From: JAGQZY01 sp964588335
GTDB taxonomy: Bacteria > Bdellovibrionota > Bdellovibrionia > Bdellovibrionales > JAGQZY01
DNA: 64,000 nt
Assembly (NCBI GenBank): GCA_964588335.1
Contig: CAZPOV010000005.1
Span: forward strand, 62,001-126,000
Direction of reading: 5' to 3'
This document shows, piece by piece, positions 17,273-25,748 of the stretch (within the stretch, counting starts at the first letter, position 1; each line of letters opens with the position of its first letter). The notes under the pieces are model-generated. The model worked only from the letters and a program-made list of their open reading frames with translations, did not search any database and was not told the origin of the DNA. The translations under genes and the position numbers were made by a program.

Positions 17273-17871
17273 GACAATTTCTCCCACAGCCAAGGGCCCA
17301 TCTTAAACGTTTGGTGTTGTGCAAAGGGGTTGCGGGCCCAAATCTCGTTGGTATCAAACTCACTGTCCGACGTCTCTGAAAGTTCCAGTTGCCAGGAACC
17401 CTGATCTGCGGCGGTTAGCAAGGTCGATCTATAAACCTGCCGGTTTTGGGCTGTCTCGTCAAATTCTAAAAGGTCGACCATGGCTAAAGCCGGACGAGAT
17501 TGGAATTGAGAGCAAGAAAAAAATTCCGCAAGTGCTACGTCTCGAGTTTTAGGGCCTTTTTGCAAACACAAACTGGAGCAGCTATGCTCCGCCGCTTTTA
17601 GAGCCATCGAGGCGCGAACATTGGGAAGAGTGTGAACAAACTTTTGAGCATGCTGGCAGCCGGACTGGGCGAACTCCCAGTCGGTGAGGTTTGAGGCCAG
17701 TGGCGAGGCGACAATTAAATAGTCCATACTTCTGGGATTGCGAGCAAACAATTCGGCCAACGCAAAAGCCGCACCATCCAGTTGATACCATCGAGGCACC
17801 CGTTGGCTCCAAGTGGGCTCCTGCAAGGGGGGCGAGAAAGTCAAATCCAGTTGTTCAATCTTAACTCTCAT
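17269..17871 (-). CDS. Ketosynthase-like chain-length factor (first copy)
   Basis: 200 residues resembling the short N-terminal ketoacyl-synthase-like family (Ketoacyl-synt_2 type) that accompanies ketosynthases in aryl-polyene loci as a chain-length factor (ApeC-like). The visible cue is NVRASMALKAAEHSC, where the thiolase-like nucleophile elbow would lie, with no C-terminal His-His half. It is expected to pair with one of the ketosynthases to form a heterodimer that sets the polyene length. Similarity is weak by eye, so the assignment leans on length and position. It overlaps the ketosynthase gene upstream by 11 bases and the ammonia-lyase by 4. Confidence 0.6.
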   Translation of the reverse strand: MRVKIEQLDLTFSPPLQEPTWSQRVPRWYQLDGAAFALAELFARNPRSMDYLIVASPLASNLTDWEFAQSGCQHAQKFVHTLPNVRASMALKAAEHSCSSLCLQKGPKTRDVALAEFFSCSQFQSRPALAMVDLLEFDETAQNRQVYRSTLLTAADQGSWQLELSETSDSEFDTNEIWARNPFAQHQTFKMGPWLWEKLS

Positions 17872-18949
17872 GGGCCGCCTCGTAACTTAAATTCATGGCC
17901 GAGCACATACCGCCAAAACCCAAAGAAGAGATCAAAATATTTTTCACTGCGTGATTTTCAGGGGCGCGAACCAAATGATCGGCGACCGGCAGTTGACTGT
18001 TGGCCAGCGTCGGCACACCCGGAATGGTTTGTGTTTTAAAAATTTGCTTAGCGATCGCCAAGTCCATCATTCCACTGGCTCCTAAAGTGTGACCGATCGA
18101 CCATTTAGAGGCTGTGACTTTTGGCATGAGTTTGTCTTTAAAAGCTATCTGTATGGCGTTGGCCTCAGTGAGATCATTGTAGTGGGTGGCGGTGCCGTGA
18201 CTCATGATCAGGTCAGCATTTTTCGACGGCATGAAACAGCGAGCCAGGTTTTGGCCAGAAGTGTCTGGTCGGGTGGCCGAGCTGCCTTCACAAAGCGAGT
18301 GCACGCTTTCAATTTTAAGTTCGTCTTTGCTCTTGGCCGTTTTTCCTAAGATCGCGGTTGCGACTCCGTCTCCTAAAAGAAGACCGTCACGGTTGTCATC
18401 AAAGGGTTGAACCTTATGAGAGGGGCTAAGGGCTCGCAAAGACTGAAAGCCTTTTAAGGTGAACGGACCAATCAGGTCGGCGCCAACAATAAGAACGTGA
18501 TCATAGTTTTGATGATCGAGCCAATTTTTTGCCAATTCAACAGCACCGTGACTGGATGAACAGGCGTTGCTAACCACCACTGAGTTTGCAAAATCAATGG
18601 GGGCATAGGATTCCATCCAATTTAAAAGTTCAAAATAAGGATCCATTTTCGAAACCGAGGAATTCCAAACAATGTCTTCAGTGATACCTTTGGTGGAGGC
18701 GAAAATAAGACCCCATTTTTTTTGTTTTTCAAAGTTGTTCCACGGAATTCGATCCATCTGTTGTGAGATGATTGTTTGAAACCTTTGGAAATAACTCAAT
18801 CCTGAAAAATCGGCAGAGATAGCAAAGTAGGGGGCGTCACCAAGAGCGTGGTTCAAAGTTCCAGGACTGTCTTGCAAAAGACCTTGAAACAGGCTTTGTT
18901 CGTCGTTTCCGTGACATGTGGCGCAAGAGATAAAGTTCAGGTAACTCAT
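17861..18949 (-). CDS. Beta-ketoacyl-ACP synthase (KS, second of left arm)
   Basis: About 362 residues, starting at ATG 18949 (an earlier frame start would run into the divergent dehydratase gene). The Cys-His-His set is intact: Cys130 in SNACSSSHG, His251 in HGTATHYND, and Lys282/His287 in KWSIGHTLGASG. It is therefore expected to be an active condensing enzyme rather than a degenerate one. It should extend the aryl-primed polyene with malonyl-ACP, as ApeO/ApeR do in E. coli. It is shorter than FabF (about 410) at the N-terminus. It is translationally coupled to the chain-length-factor gene. Confidence 0.85.
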   Translation of the reverse strand: MSYLNFISCATCHGNDEQSLFQGLLQDSPGTLNHALGDAPYFAISADFSGLSYFQRFQTIISQQMDRIPWNNFEKQKKWGLIFASTKGITEDIVWNSSVSKMDPYFELLNWMESYAPIDFANSVVVSNACSSSHGAVELAKNWLDHQNYDHVLIVGADLIGPFTLKGFQSLRALSPSHKVQPFDDNRDGLLLGDGVATAILGKTAKSKDELKIESVHSLCEGSSATRPDTSGQNLARCFMPSKNADLIMSHGTATHYNDLTEANAIQIAFKDKLMPKVTASKWSIGHTLGASGMMDLAIAKQIFKTQTIPGVPTLANSQLPVADHLVRAPENHAVKNILISSLGFGGMCSAMNLSYEAAHES

Positions 18950-18993
18950 AACCAACCTTGACCCGTTCCAGCGCAGTTGGCAAAACAACAACA

Positions 18994-19350
18994 ATGGACC
19001 AGCGAATAGCCAAATTGATCAATTTTCAAATATTGGAAAAATCGGAGGAGAAAATTTCTGCCGAATTGCTGATTGATGAGAATTTGCCTTCTTTCAAAGG
19101 TCACTTTCCGGGAAATCCTATTTTGCCGGCGGTCAGTATCATTGATATCTGTTTGTTCCTTTTGGCTGAAGTGAAGCCCAATATTTGTCATTCTGATATT
19201 GAGGTGAAGCGTTCTAAGTTTATGGCCATGGTTCGTCCCAACCAAAAAGTTTCCATTGAAGCCACTTCGGATGATGGAAGCAATTGGCGTTTGACTTGGT
19301 TGGCGCAGGAGAATCAATCGAAGCTGGCTCAAGTTCATTTAGTTATTTGA
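18994..19350 (+). CDS. Small hotdog 3-hydroxyacyl-ACP dehydratase (ApeI/FabZ-like)
   Basis: 118 residues, starting at ATG 18994. The FabZ/FabA-type active-site motif GHFPGNPILPA places catalytic His at 37, with Asp51 as the likely acid partner. It should remove water from 3-hydroxyacyl intermediates to create the conjugated double bonds. It is oddly placed: it lies on the plus strand between minus-strand pigment genes, 44 bases from the divergent ketosynthase start, with its last 12 bases overlapping the 3' end of the ACP gene on the other strand. The ribosome-binding site is weak. It therefore needs its own promoter in a very short spacer. Confidence 0.8.
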   Translation: MDQRIAKLINFQILEKSEEKISAELLIDENLPSFKGHFPGNPILPAVSIIDICLFLLAEVKPNICHSDIEVKRSKFMAMVRPNQKVSIEATSDDGSNWRLTWLAQENQSKLAQVHLVI

Positions 19351-19593
19351 TTCCTGAATCACTTTTTCAACCACGTTGTAAACATCCTCTAGAGTTTTCA
19401 CACTGCGGAATGTTTCGGCGTCGACTTTTATTTTGATCTTTTCTTCCAGAAAAACCAACATGTCGATGGCATCCAAGCTGTCTAACTCCAGGTCTTCCAT
19501 GATTTTGGCTTCGGGTTTCAATTGAGAGGGTTGCAATTCAAAGCCTTCGATCATGACTTGGTTGATTTCGTTGATTAGTGTTTGCTTGTCCAT
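19339..19593 (-). CDS. Acyl carrier protein (first)
   Basis: 84 residues with the ACP four-helix pattern and the phosphopantetheine site Ser39 in LELDSLDAIDM. It should carry the growing aryl-polyene chain or the malonyl extender. It lies 11 bases after the ketosynthase gene and overlaps the antisense dehydratase by 12 bases at its 3' end. The locus has a second ACP at 28487. Confidence 0.9.
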   Translation of the reverse strand: MDKQTLINEINQVMIEGFELQPSQLKPEAKIMEDLELDSLDAIDMLVFLEEKIKIKVDAETFRSVKTLEDVYNVVEKVIQESNN

Positions 19594-19604
19594 TGCTTTC
19601 CTCG

Positions 19605-20843
19605 TTAACAGCTTTTCAAAATGAAACTGGTATTCATGCCCCCGAAGGCAAAGTTATTGCTTAAAATCGTTTGATAACGTCCTTCTTGGTTTTCGGCAAG
19701 AGCATTGATGGCTTCACACTCGGGATCGAGATTTTTTAAATTGCGATTGGCAATAACAATACCGGCATTCATCATTTCAATGGAACTGATCGCTTCGATG
19801 GTTCCACAGGCCGCCAATGAGTGTCCAAAGTGACCTTTCAAACTGCTAACAGGTGGCCGATGGTTGAACACGGCTCCAATCGCTTGGGCTTCCTGACGAT
19901 CACCTAAAACTGTGGAGGTGGCGTGGGCGTTCACGTAGTCGATGGAATCACTGCTGATGTTGGCTCTTTTCAAAGCCAAGTTCATGGAGTGAATCATGGA
20001 GTCTTTAATCGGATGGCTCATGTGATAGCCATCGCAAAGGTATGCGCCACCAGCAAACTCAGCCAAAGGCTTCGCCCCTCTTTTTAGCATATGGGCTTCC
20101 GATTCCATGACTAGAATGCCAGCTCCTTCTGAGATCACAAGACCGTCGCGGTCGCGATCGAAGGGACGGGGGGATTCTTGAGGTTGATCGTTGTATCCTG
20201 TGGAGGCCGCTTGCACCGTATCGAAAATGGCGGCACTGGTGTAATAGGCTTCATCGGCTCCACCGACAATGGCTAAATCGTAAACTCCAGCCTGAATCAA
20301 TTCCCAAGCTTGAATCATCGCCTGCGAGCTTGTTGAACAAGCCGATCCGGTGGATAGCAACGGGCCTTTAAAATCGACAGCCATGGCAACGTTGGCAGGA
20401 ACTGAATGGTTCATGATCTTGAAAAAAGCCGTGGATGTTTGGCTTTCCGGACCGCCTTTATCAAAAAGTTTTTTAAAATGATCTTCTAAAGTTTTTGGAC
20501 TGCCTGTGGTCGATCCCATGATCATAAGAGTGCGATCGGTATCAATCTCTTGCCAAGGATTTTCACCACTGATGCCAGCTTGCTCAAGAGCGGCCATGGT
20601 CGCCAAAGCGCCCATCTCTGCCATGCGCGACATGCTTCGTCTTTTTTTGCGAGGGATCACCGAAATATCAAAAGGCTCGGCCGGTGCCATCAGCAAACTG
20701 TTAAGACCATTGTAGACCCGCCAATCATCCATGGTTTGGACGCCGCTTTTGCCCTGTATTAAATTTTTAAAAAGGGTTTCGACAGTATTGCCCAAAGAGG
20801 AGATGACACCCGTACCGGTAACGAAAACTTTTTGTTGAGTCAT
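19605..20843 (-). CDS. Beta-ketoacyl-ACP synthase (FabF-like, first of left arm)
   Basis: 412 residues, full FabF length. Catalytic Cys169 lies in GSACSTSSQ, His307 in NAHATSTVLGD, and Lys336/His341 in SSLKGHFGHSLAACG. All key residues of an elongating ketosynthase are present. It overlaps the ketoreductase gene by the tetranucleotide ATGA (20840-20843), so KR and KS are coupled. It is expected to condense malonyl-ACP with the aryl-acyl starter. Confidence 0.9.
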   Translation of the reverse strand: MTQQKVFVTGTGVISSLGNTVETLFKNLIQGKSGVQTMDDWRVYNGLNSLLMAPAEPFDISVIPRKKRRSMSRMAEMGALATMAALEQAGISGENPWQEIDTDRTLMIMGSTTGSPKTLEDHFKKLFDKGGPESQTSTAFFKIMNHSVPANVAMAVDFKGPLLSTGSACSTSSQAMIQAWELIQAGVYDLAIVGGADEAYYTSAAIFDTVQAASTGYNDQPQESPRPFDRDRDGLVISEGAGILVMESEAHMLKRGAKPLAEFAGGAYLCDGYHMSHPIKDSMIHSMNLALKRANISSDSIDYVNAHATSTVLGDRQEAQAIGAVFNHRPPVSSLKGHFGHSLAACGTIEAISSIEMMNAGIVIANRNLKNLDPECEAINALAENQEGRYQTILSNNFAFGGMNTSFILKSC

Positions 20844-21577
20844 GCTGGAAACAAACCTCCATTGACACTGAGAGTTTGTCCCGTGACGTATGTGGAATCG
20901 GTGGACATCAAAAAGGAAACAGCACCGGCGACCTCATCAGGCTGTCCCATTCTTTGCATCGGTATTCTTTGAATCATGGTTTCGATATTAGGAATGTCTT
21001 CCACCATTGCCGTTTCAATAAGGCCTGGTGATACAGCGTTGACGCGAATATTGCGCTTTGCCAGTTCCATTGCGAGAGTTTTAGTCATTGCGATCAGTCC
21101 GCCTTTGCTGGCGGCGTAATTGATTTGTCCGGGGTTGCCGGTTTGTCCGGTCAGTGAGGCCATGTTGACAATGCTGCCTTTTCGATTGCGCATCATCTTC
21201 TTTAAGCAGTATCGCATCAGATAGAAGGCACCATACATGTTGGTTTGAACCACTTGATCGAAATCACTGTCACTCATCAGCCCGGCCATTGTGTCGACAT
21301 GAATTCCGGCATTATTGACCAAACCAAAAAAATCACCCGTCATAGTTTTAAAAAACGGATCGAGGGCGCTTTCAATCTCTGACGATTGCGACACATTAAA
21401 TTGAATGGTCTGTGCGTGGCCGCCCTTTTCTTTAATTTGATCGACGACCGTTTGAGCCTTTTCAAGGTTGGAATTATAATGTACCAAAATTGAAAATCCA
21501 TCGGCCGCTAAGCGATAGGCAATCGCTCGGCCAATCCCACGGGAGGCTCCAGTCACCAAAACCCAGTTGTGTTCCAT
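20840..21577 (-). CDS. 3-ketoacyl-ACP reductase (FabG-like SDR)
   Basis: 245 residues of the classical short-chain dehydrogenase family. The NADP-binding GASRGIGRA is at the N-terminus, NNAG in the middle, Ser in the NMASLTG segment, and YxxxK as NYAASK. The C-terminal VTGQTLSVNGG is typical of FabG. It should reduce the 3-keto group in each polyene extension cycle (ApeQ role). It is the first gene of the left-arm operon, read from a promoter in the 103-bp divergent spacer. Confidence 0.92.
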   Translation of the reverse strand: MEHNWVLVTGASRGIGRAIAYRLAADGFSILVHYNSNLEKAQTVVDQIKEKGGHAQTIQFNVSQSSEIESALDPFFKTMTGDFFGLVNNAGIHVDTMAGLMSDSDFDQVVQTNMYGAFYLMRYCLKKMMRNRKGSIVNMASLTGQTGNPGQINYAASKGGLIAMTKTLAMELAKRNIRVNAVSPGLIETAMVEDIPNIETMIQRIPMQRMGQPDEVAGAVSFLMSTDSTYVTGQTLSVNGGLFPA

Positions 21578-21639
21578 TTGTAATTACCTCATGATGGTCG
21601 AGTGAAAATATCATGAGACAAAGTTGAAACAATAATATA

Positions 21640-21653
21640 GAGTCAAATGACTC
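21640..21653. promoter_or_regulatory. 14-bp palindrome in divergent promoter spacer
   Basis: GAGTCA-AA-TGACTC is a perfect inverted repeat in the 103-bp spacer between the ketoreductase operon (minus) and the acyltransferase gene (plus). A dimeric regulator could bind here and control both arms. No second copy was noticed in the other divergent spacer at 28437-28486. Confidence 0.35.
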
Positions 21654-21680
21654 ATTGCGTACTGATGGATCGAGAAGCCC

Positions 21681-23663
21681 GTGAATATTAAACCCGTCAT
21701 ATACCTTCGAAATGTCTCAATGGCCTCCACTGAGGCGCTGAAAAAGATTTCGGCCCTGGATTTTCCTGTCATTGTCCATGCCCAAGAGTTGCAGATTTGT
21801 TCAAACTCCTCTGAATTTTTCTCGACAGTGAGCTCGCCCCTCTTGCATGTGATTTCGCACGAAGTGGAAGCTGGAGTCAGTCATCTTCATCAGGTGATTC
21901 AAAAGGCTCAGATTGAGGAATGGACTCATATAATTTCAATCAGTCACTTCGAGGCGGACGTCATCCAAGGGCTTGAGAGTCTGCCTGAAAAATTAAAAAT
22001 TTCACCGTTCGATTATATGTTTTTTGTTTCGCCCTACGATGCGGAAGATAAAAACAATGCTTTGATGCAAAGGCTTCTCGACTTGGGTGATTTTGACTAC
22101 CGCCACCTTAAGACCACAACCGCGGTGTATCCTGTGTTTTATATACAAGACCTGCGTTTAAAAAAAGAAGACGGACTGGATGACTTACGAATTCTGGTGG
22201 ATTGCTTAAGAGAAAAACGAGCCTATCAAACTTTAACAACAGAATCGATACCAGATTTCAAGCCAAGGGGCGGGAAGTGGAAAGAGAAGATGTTGGACAC
22301 CTGGCTTGTGACTTTATCAAGTCTGCATCGTGATCAGCGTCCGATCCATTCGTCTGTGTCGTTTGCGGTGGGAGCATTTTTGGCCTGCACTCCGTTTTAT
22401 GGTTTGCAAACCGCTTTGATTATTGCTGTGACCATGATTGGACGCTTGAGCTTTCCGGTGGCCTTTCTGGGCTCACAAATTTCACTACCACCGATTTATT
22501 CGTTGATCGTTCCCTTGCAATTGTATGTGGGCTTCCAAATCACCGGTAAAGACTTTGCATTTGATGGCCCCCTTCTTGAAGTGGCGAAAAATCATTTTTT
22601 ATCTTGGTTTATAGGATCCATGATCGTGGGGGGAATTATTTCGATTGCGATGGGCCTTATCTGGTACTGGGTGCAAAAAACCTCGCAAGATAACAAAGTC
22701 AATTGGACGGGGACAATGCGAGGGGGCAAGTTTGGCAATGGTCTGATGGTGTTCTTGCTGAAATCTTTGGGCCTTAAGTTCTCCTATTTTTTACTTTATT
22801 TTATCGTACCGTATTTTTACCTTTTTGCGCCAACGGCGCGACGGGGTCTGAATCAATACTACTCACTATTGCAGCCCCAAATGGGTTGGTTCGGACGACA
22901 GATTCAAGTTCTGCGCCATCTTTATTGTTTTGCCCAGATACTAGTGGATCAGGCCTACCAGGCGTCCCGTGAATCACTGAGTTTTGATATCGAATACACC
23001 ACCGGTAACGTGTTACGCCAGCATCATGAACCGGGTGCCCAAGTGATGCTGTTTTCGCACTTTGGCGGTTGGGCCATTTCCACTCAAGGTTTCAGTCGCC
23101 GGCAGACCCAGAAGCCGATTCATATGATTCGTTACCAAACTCAAGATCTGTCGCCCGATGATGTTTTTCGAGAAAAAAATCAATCCAATCTGCGTCCGAT
23201 TGTGATTCGCCCCGGCGAACCGGTGTTTCTGGCGATACACCAGGTGTTAAGAGAGGACGGGCATTTGGCCATCATGGGCGATCGTCCCTTTGATAATAAT
23301 TTTGAGCTTAAAAATTTTTTGGGACGATTGGCGCCCATACCCACGACACCATTTCGCTTGGCCAAGACCTATAAAGCCAAACTGAGCTTTGTGTCTGGCT
23401 TTCGCCGGGGATTCAAAGCCTATGGGCTGGCCACTGAAACCTTTGATATGGAAGCCGTGTCTGTAGAAGATGCCGTTAACAAGTACGTTGATTTTTTAAG
23501 TCGCTCTATAAAAGATTATCCCAAGCAGTGGTTTAATCTTTACAGTTATTGGTCGTCTTTACCCACCTTGCCCAATGGGTACCAATGCCTACCTAATAAA
23601 AACCAAATCCTTGGCGCGCCAAAGCCGGTGAATTCTCAAGGCGAGCCGGAAAAGGGTTTGTAG
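21681..23663 (+). CDS. DUF2062 - lysophospholipid acyltransferase fusion
   Basis: 660 residues, GTG start. The first ~210 residues have no recognised family but look like a soluble alpha/beta domain, perhaps a decayed glycosyltransferase. Residues ~220-335 match DUF2062: CTPFYGLQT and several membrane helices with PPIY. The last ~270 residues resemble the LpxL/HtrB-type acyltransferases (HFGGWAISTQG as the catalytic His region, IMGDRPF and a Pro-Phe-Arg segment). Aryl-polyene loci usually encode a separate acyltransferase that joins the polyene to a lipid anchor; here it seems fused to a membrane domain. The 3' end overlaps the convergent lipoprotein gene by 28 bases. Confidence 0.72.
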   Translation: MNIKPVIYLRNVSMASTEALKKISALDFPVIVHAQELQICSNSSEFFSTVSSPLLHVISHEVEAGVSHLHQVIQKAQIEEWTHIISISHFEADVIQGLESLPEKLKISPFDYMFFVSPYDAEDKNNALMQRLLDLGDFDYRHLKTTTAVYPVFYIQDLRLKKEDGLDDLRILVDCLREKRAYQTLTTESIPDFKPRGGKWKEKMLDTWLVTLSSLHRDQRPIHSSVSFAVGAFLACTPFYGLQTALIIAVTMIGRLSFPVAFLGSQISLPPIYSLIVPLQLYVGFQITGKDFAFDGPLLEVAKNHFLSWFIGSMIVGGIISIAMGLIWYWVQKTSQDNKVNWTGTMRGGKFGNGLMVFLLKSLGLKFSYFLLYFIVPYFYLFAPTARRGLNQYYSLLQPQMGWFGRQIQVLRHLYCFAQILVDQAYQASRESLSFDIEYTTGNVLRQHHEPGAQVMLFSHFGGWAISTQGFSRRQTQKPIHMIRYQTQDLSPDDVFREKNQSNLRPIVIRPGEPVFLAIHQVLREDGHLAIMGDRPFDNNFELKNFLGRLAPIPTTPFRLAKTYKAKLSFVSGFRRGFKAYGLATETFDMEAVSVEDAVNKYVDFLSRSIKDYPKQWFNLYSYWSSLPTLPNGYQCLPNKNQILGAPKPVNSQGEPEKGL

Positions 23664-24184
23664 ATTGAGGTCTGAATAAAAGCCCGCCAGTTTTCGTCAG
23701 AAAGAAAAAGCGAGATCGGAATGCCCTGTCGATCGTACTTGTATATTTTCAAAGTTAAAGTCTTGTCTTGAAATTCATCGTGGGTGGCTTTGGAAGTCAG
23801 GTGAGATTTTTTTAAATGGTGAAGCTTCTGAATTTTAACAATAGTGTCTTTGATAAAGGACTCTTTTAAAGTCGCTGGAAGTTTCATATGAAACTGAAGC
23901 TGAATGTCACCGGGTTTGTTGGTGTTGCCTTGGGCTTCAAAAGCCTTTGTGCCAAACGGAGTCAGCCCCATAATTTTAAAGTGTCCTTGGCGAATTTTAG
24001 AGAGACTGGTGAAGGGAATGGTCATCTTGTCGGCGTCCGGAGGATTCAATTCCAATTGAATGCTTTGTGTGTACTGACCATCAGGAAACAGTCTTGGATT
24101 TTTATCAATCTTCGACTTCTGTGCGCAGGCGGTGAGTGTCAAAATAAATACTGTTGTCTTAAAGAGCTTGAAGATGGAACTCAA
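23636..24184 (-). CDS. Small lipoprotein of the pigment export operon (DUF3261/LolB-like)
   Basis: 182 residues, with a probable TTG start at 24184 and AAAGGAAAG just upstream. The signal ends LTLTACAQK (lipidated Cys20). The mature part is a Lys/Gln-rich beta sheet of the size of the DUF3261 lipoproteins, which sit beside the LolA-like and MMPL genes in aryl-polyene clusters. The family call is mainly from context. A LolB-like receptor role in moving the pigment lipid to the outer membrane is inference. It is the last gene of a four-gene operon and overlaps the C45 hydrolase gene by 26 bases. Confidence 0.6.
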   Translation of the reverse strand: MSSIFKLFKTTVFILTLTACAQKSKIDKNPRLFPDGQYTQSIQLELNPPDADKMTIPFTSLSKIRQGHFKIMGLTPFGTKAFEAQGNTNKPGDIQLQFHMKLPATLKESFIKDTIVKIQKLHHLKKSHLTSKATHDEFQDKTLTLKIYKYDRQGIPISLFLSDENWRAFIQTSIYKPFSGSP

Positions 24185-25748
24185 TGGCTTTCCTTTCGTG
24201 TAAATAAGCGGGTTGTCGGACTAAGGCTTTTTTGAAAGCATCTATGGCTTTGATCTTGTGGCCAAAACAAAGGGCAATACTGGCCTCCGTCCAATAATAG
24301 GCATAGTGTCGTTGTAAGATTTCTGGACGCTGCAGCTTGGTCCACTGGGTTTTGGCTTGTTGGCAGCGTCCCTTGGTCGCTTGTTTACGAATCTGGTGCA
24401 GTTTTCGAATACCGTTTTTCAGACCATAAAAATCAAACCCCTCCAACTCTGGGTCAGGCGGCAGGGAAGGAATAAAAACCGGCTCTTGTTTTTTAAATGA
24501 GGCCGTTAAATCAATTCCTATGAAAGACTGGCTGAGAGAGGGCCCCTGGGCAACGTAAAGTGTTTGTTCTTGTGAGTTATAGATAATGGCATGACTGGCG
24601 ATAAGGGCGTCAATACTGGCACGGTGGCCGAAGACTGGTTTGCCTTGAAAGGTCACTTTATCTCTCAGCAGGTTTAAAAAGTCTTCTTTGGAGACGCTTT
24701 TTTCAAGACGTTCGGTCGCCCTGTTAAAGCGCGCCAGGGTGGTGTTGTTGGCCATTCGATTTTTGTTAGCGGTATCATCGGCGAAATCGAGATGCTGTAA
24801 ATGATTGGTCACTACTGTGGGGGTGGATCTTTCGAGAACGCGTGTTCGTTCCGGTGTTTTTTCGACAATGTACAATTTTTGTTTCTTGTCAGCGACCACA
24901 AAAATATCGGTGATCAAAGGCTGACCCTGTCGAATGATGTCGATGGCCTCTTGCGCCGTGGTGGCATTTTGGATGGCCTTTAGGGCTAAAAGAGTCGTCG
25001 GTGTGCCAATGCGAGTGAAATCTTCGCTGCCGGCCGCATTGATCGCTACATAGACTCCCGCTGAGTTGATTCCTGAAATCACTCCAACCATTCCAGAAAA
25101 AATAACCGACACAAAAGCCTGGCCTTGTTTGGGAAAAACCCACTTTAAAACTTTATCTTCATCGAAAACTCGACCGGCTTCAAAATCAAAGTTGCGGCCA
25201 ATCAGCCAGCCGTTTTCCAAGGGGCGAGCCACTTGTGTGCAGGCGCCCATCACTAGGCCTCGGTCGATCATCATCTGCCCCATGTCGTGAATACCGTGAT
25301 AGGCCAATTGCCGGGTGAACGGAGTGGCAAAAAAACGATTCTTTTTCGAGCCATGCAGGGACACACCATACATTTCGTGCAACCAATCACTTTGGTAAAA
25401 GTCTTCAATGCCTTGAAACCAGCCCATGGAAAACAGAAACAGGCCGTACTGCAAAAACTTGTAGGGAATAACCTCGTCCAATTTCTCGATCAACGCCATT
25501 TCTTGCCGTAGTAACAGGTCATGGGTCCAATAACCAAATTGCTGACCTCTTTGAAAGGCGTTTCCTTTCAGGAAAACCTGATGAACGCCACTTTCTTCTT
25601 TGTCGTAAAAACTGGAACTGTTCTTAATATCCGAAACACTGAGTGGCTTTTCTGTCACCAGAGGGGGCTCAACATTCCCTATTTGGATTAAAATAAAGGG
25701 TGTTAAGATGAGCAGGACGAGAATGACTAAAAGAGCTTTTTTAAACAT
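24159..25748 (-). CDS. C45-family autoproteolytic acyltransferase/hydrolase
   Basis: About 529 residues from ATG 25748, which overlaps the exporter stop by 8 bases. An N-terminal membrane helix (6-23) could anchor it on the periplasmic side. The Ntn-hydrolase core has Cys170 in MGACTQVA as the likely N-terminal nucleophile after self-cleavage, followed by GRNFDFE and later SGMVGVISGINSAGV, as in the acyl-CoA:6-APA acyltransferase (C45) family. Members cleave or transfer amide- or ester-bound acyl groups. Homologues occur in flexirubin-type pigment loci of Bacteroidota, so it may trim or attach the polyene ester. The C-terminal ~100 residues are helical and TPR-like. Confidence 0.75.
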   Translation of the reverse strand: MFKKALLVILVLLILTPFILIQIGNVEPPLVTEKPLSVSDIKNSSSFYDKEESGVHQVFLKGNAFQRGQQFGYWTHDLLLRQEMALIEKLDEVIPYKFLQYGLFLFSMGWFQGIEDFYQSDWLHEMYGVSLHGSKKNRFFATPFTRQLAYHGIHDMGQMMIDRGLVMGACTQVARPLENGWLIGRNFDFEAGRVFDEDKVLKWVFPKQGQAFVSVIFSGMVGVISGINSAGVYVAINAAGSEDFTRIGTPTTLLALKAIQNATTAQEAIDIIRQGQPLITDIFVVADKKQKLYIVEKTPERTRVLERSTPTVVTNHLQHLDFADDTANKNRMANNTTLARFNRATERLEKSVSKEDFLNLLRDKVTFQGKPVFGHRASIDALIASHAIIYNSQEQTLYVAQGPSLSQSFIGIDLTASFKKQEPVFIPSLPPDPELEGFDFYGLKNGIRKLHQIRKQATKGRCQQAKTQWTKLQRPEILQRHYAYYWTEASIALCFGHKIKAIDAFKKALVRQPAYLHERKAIEFHLQAL

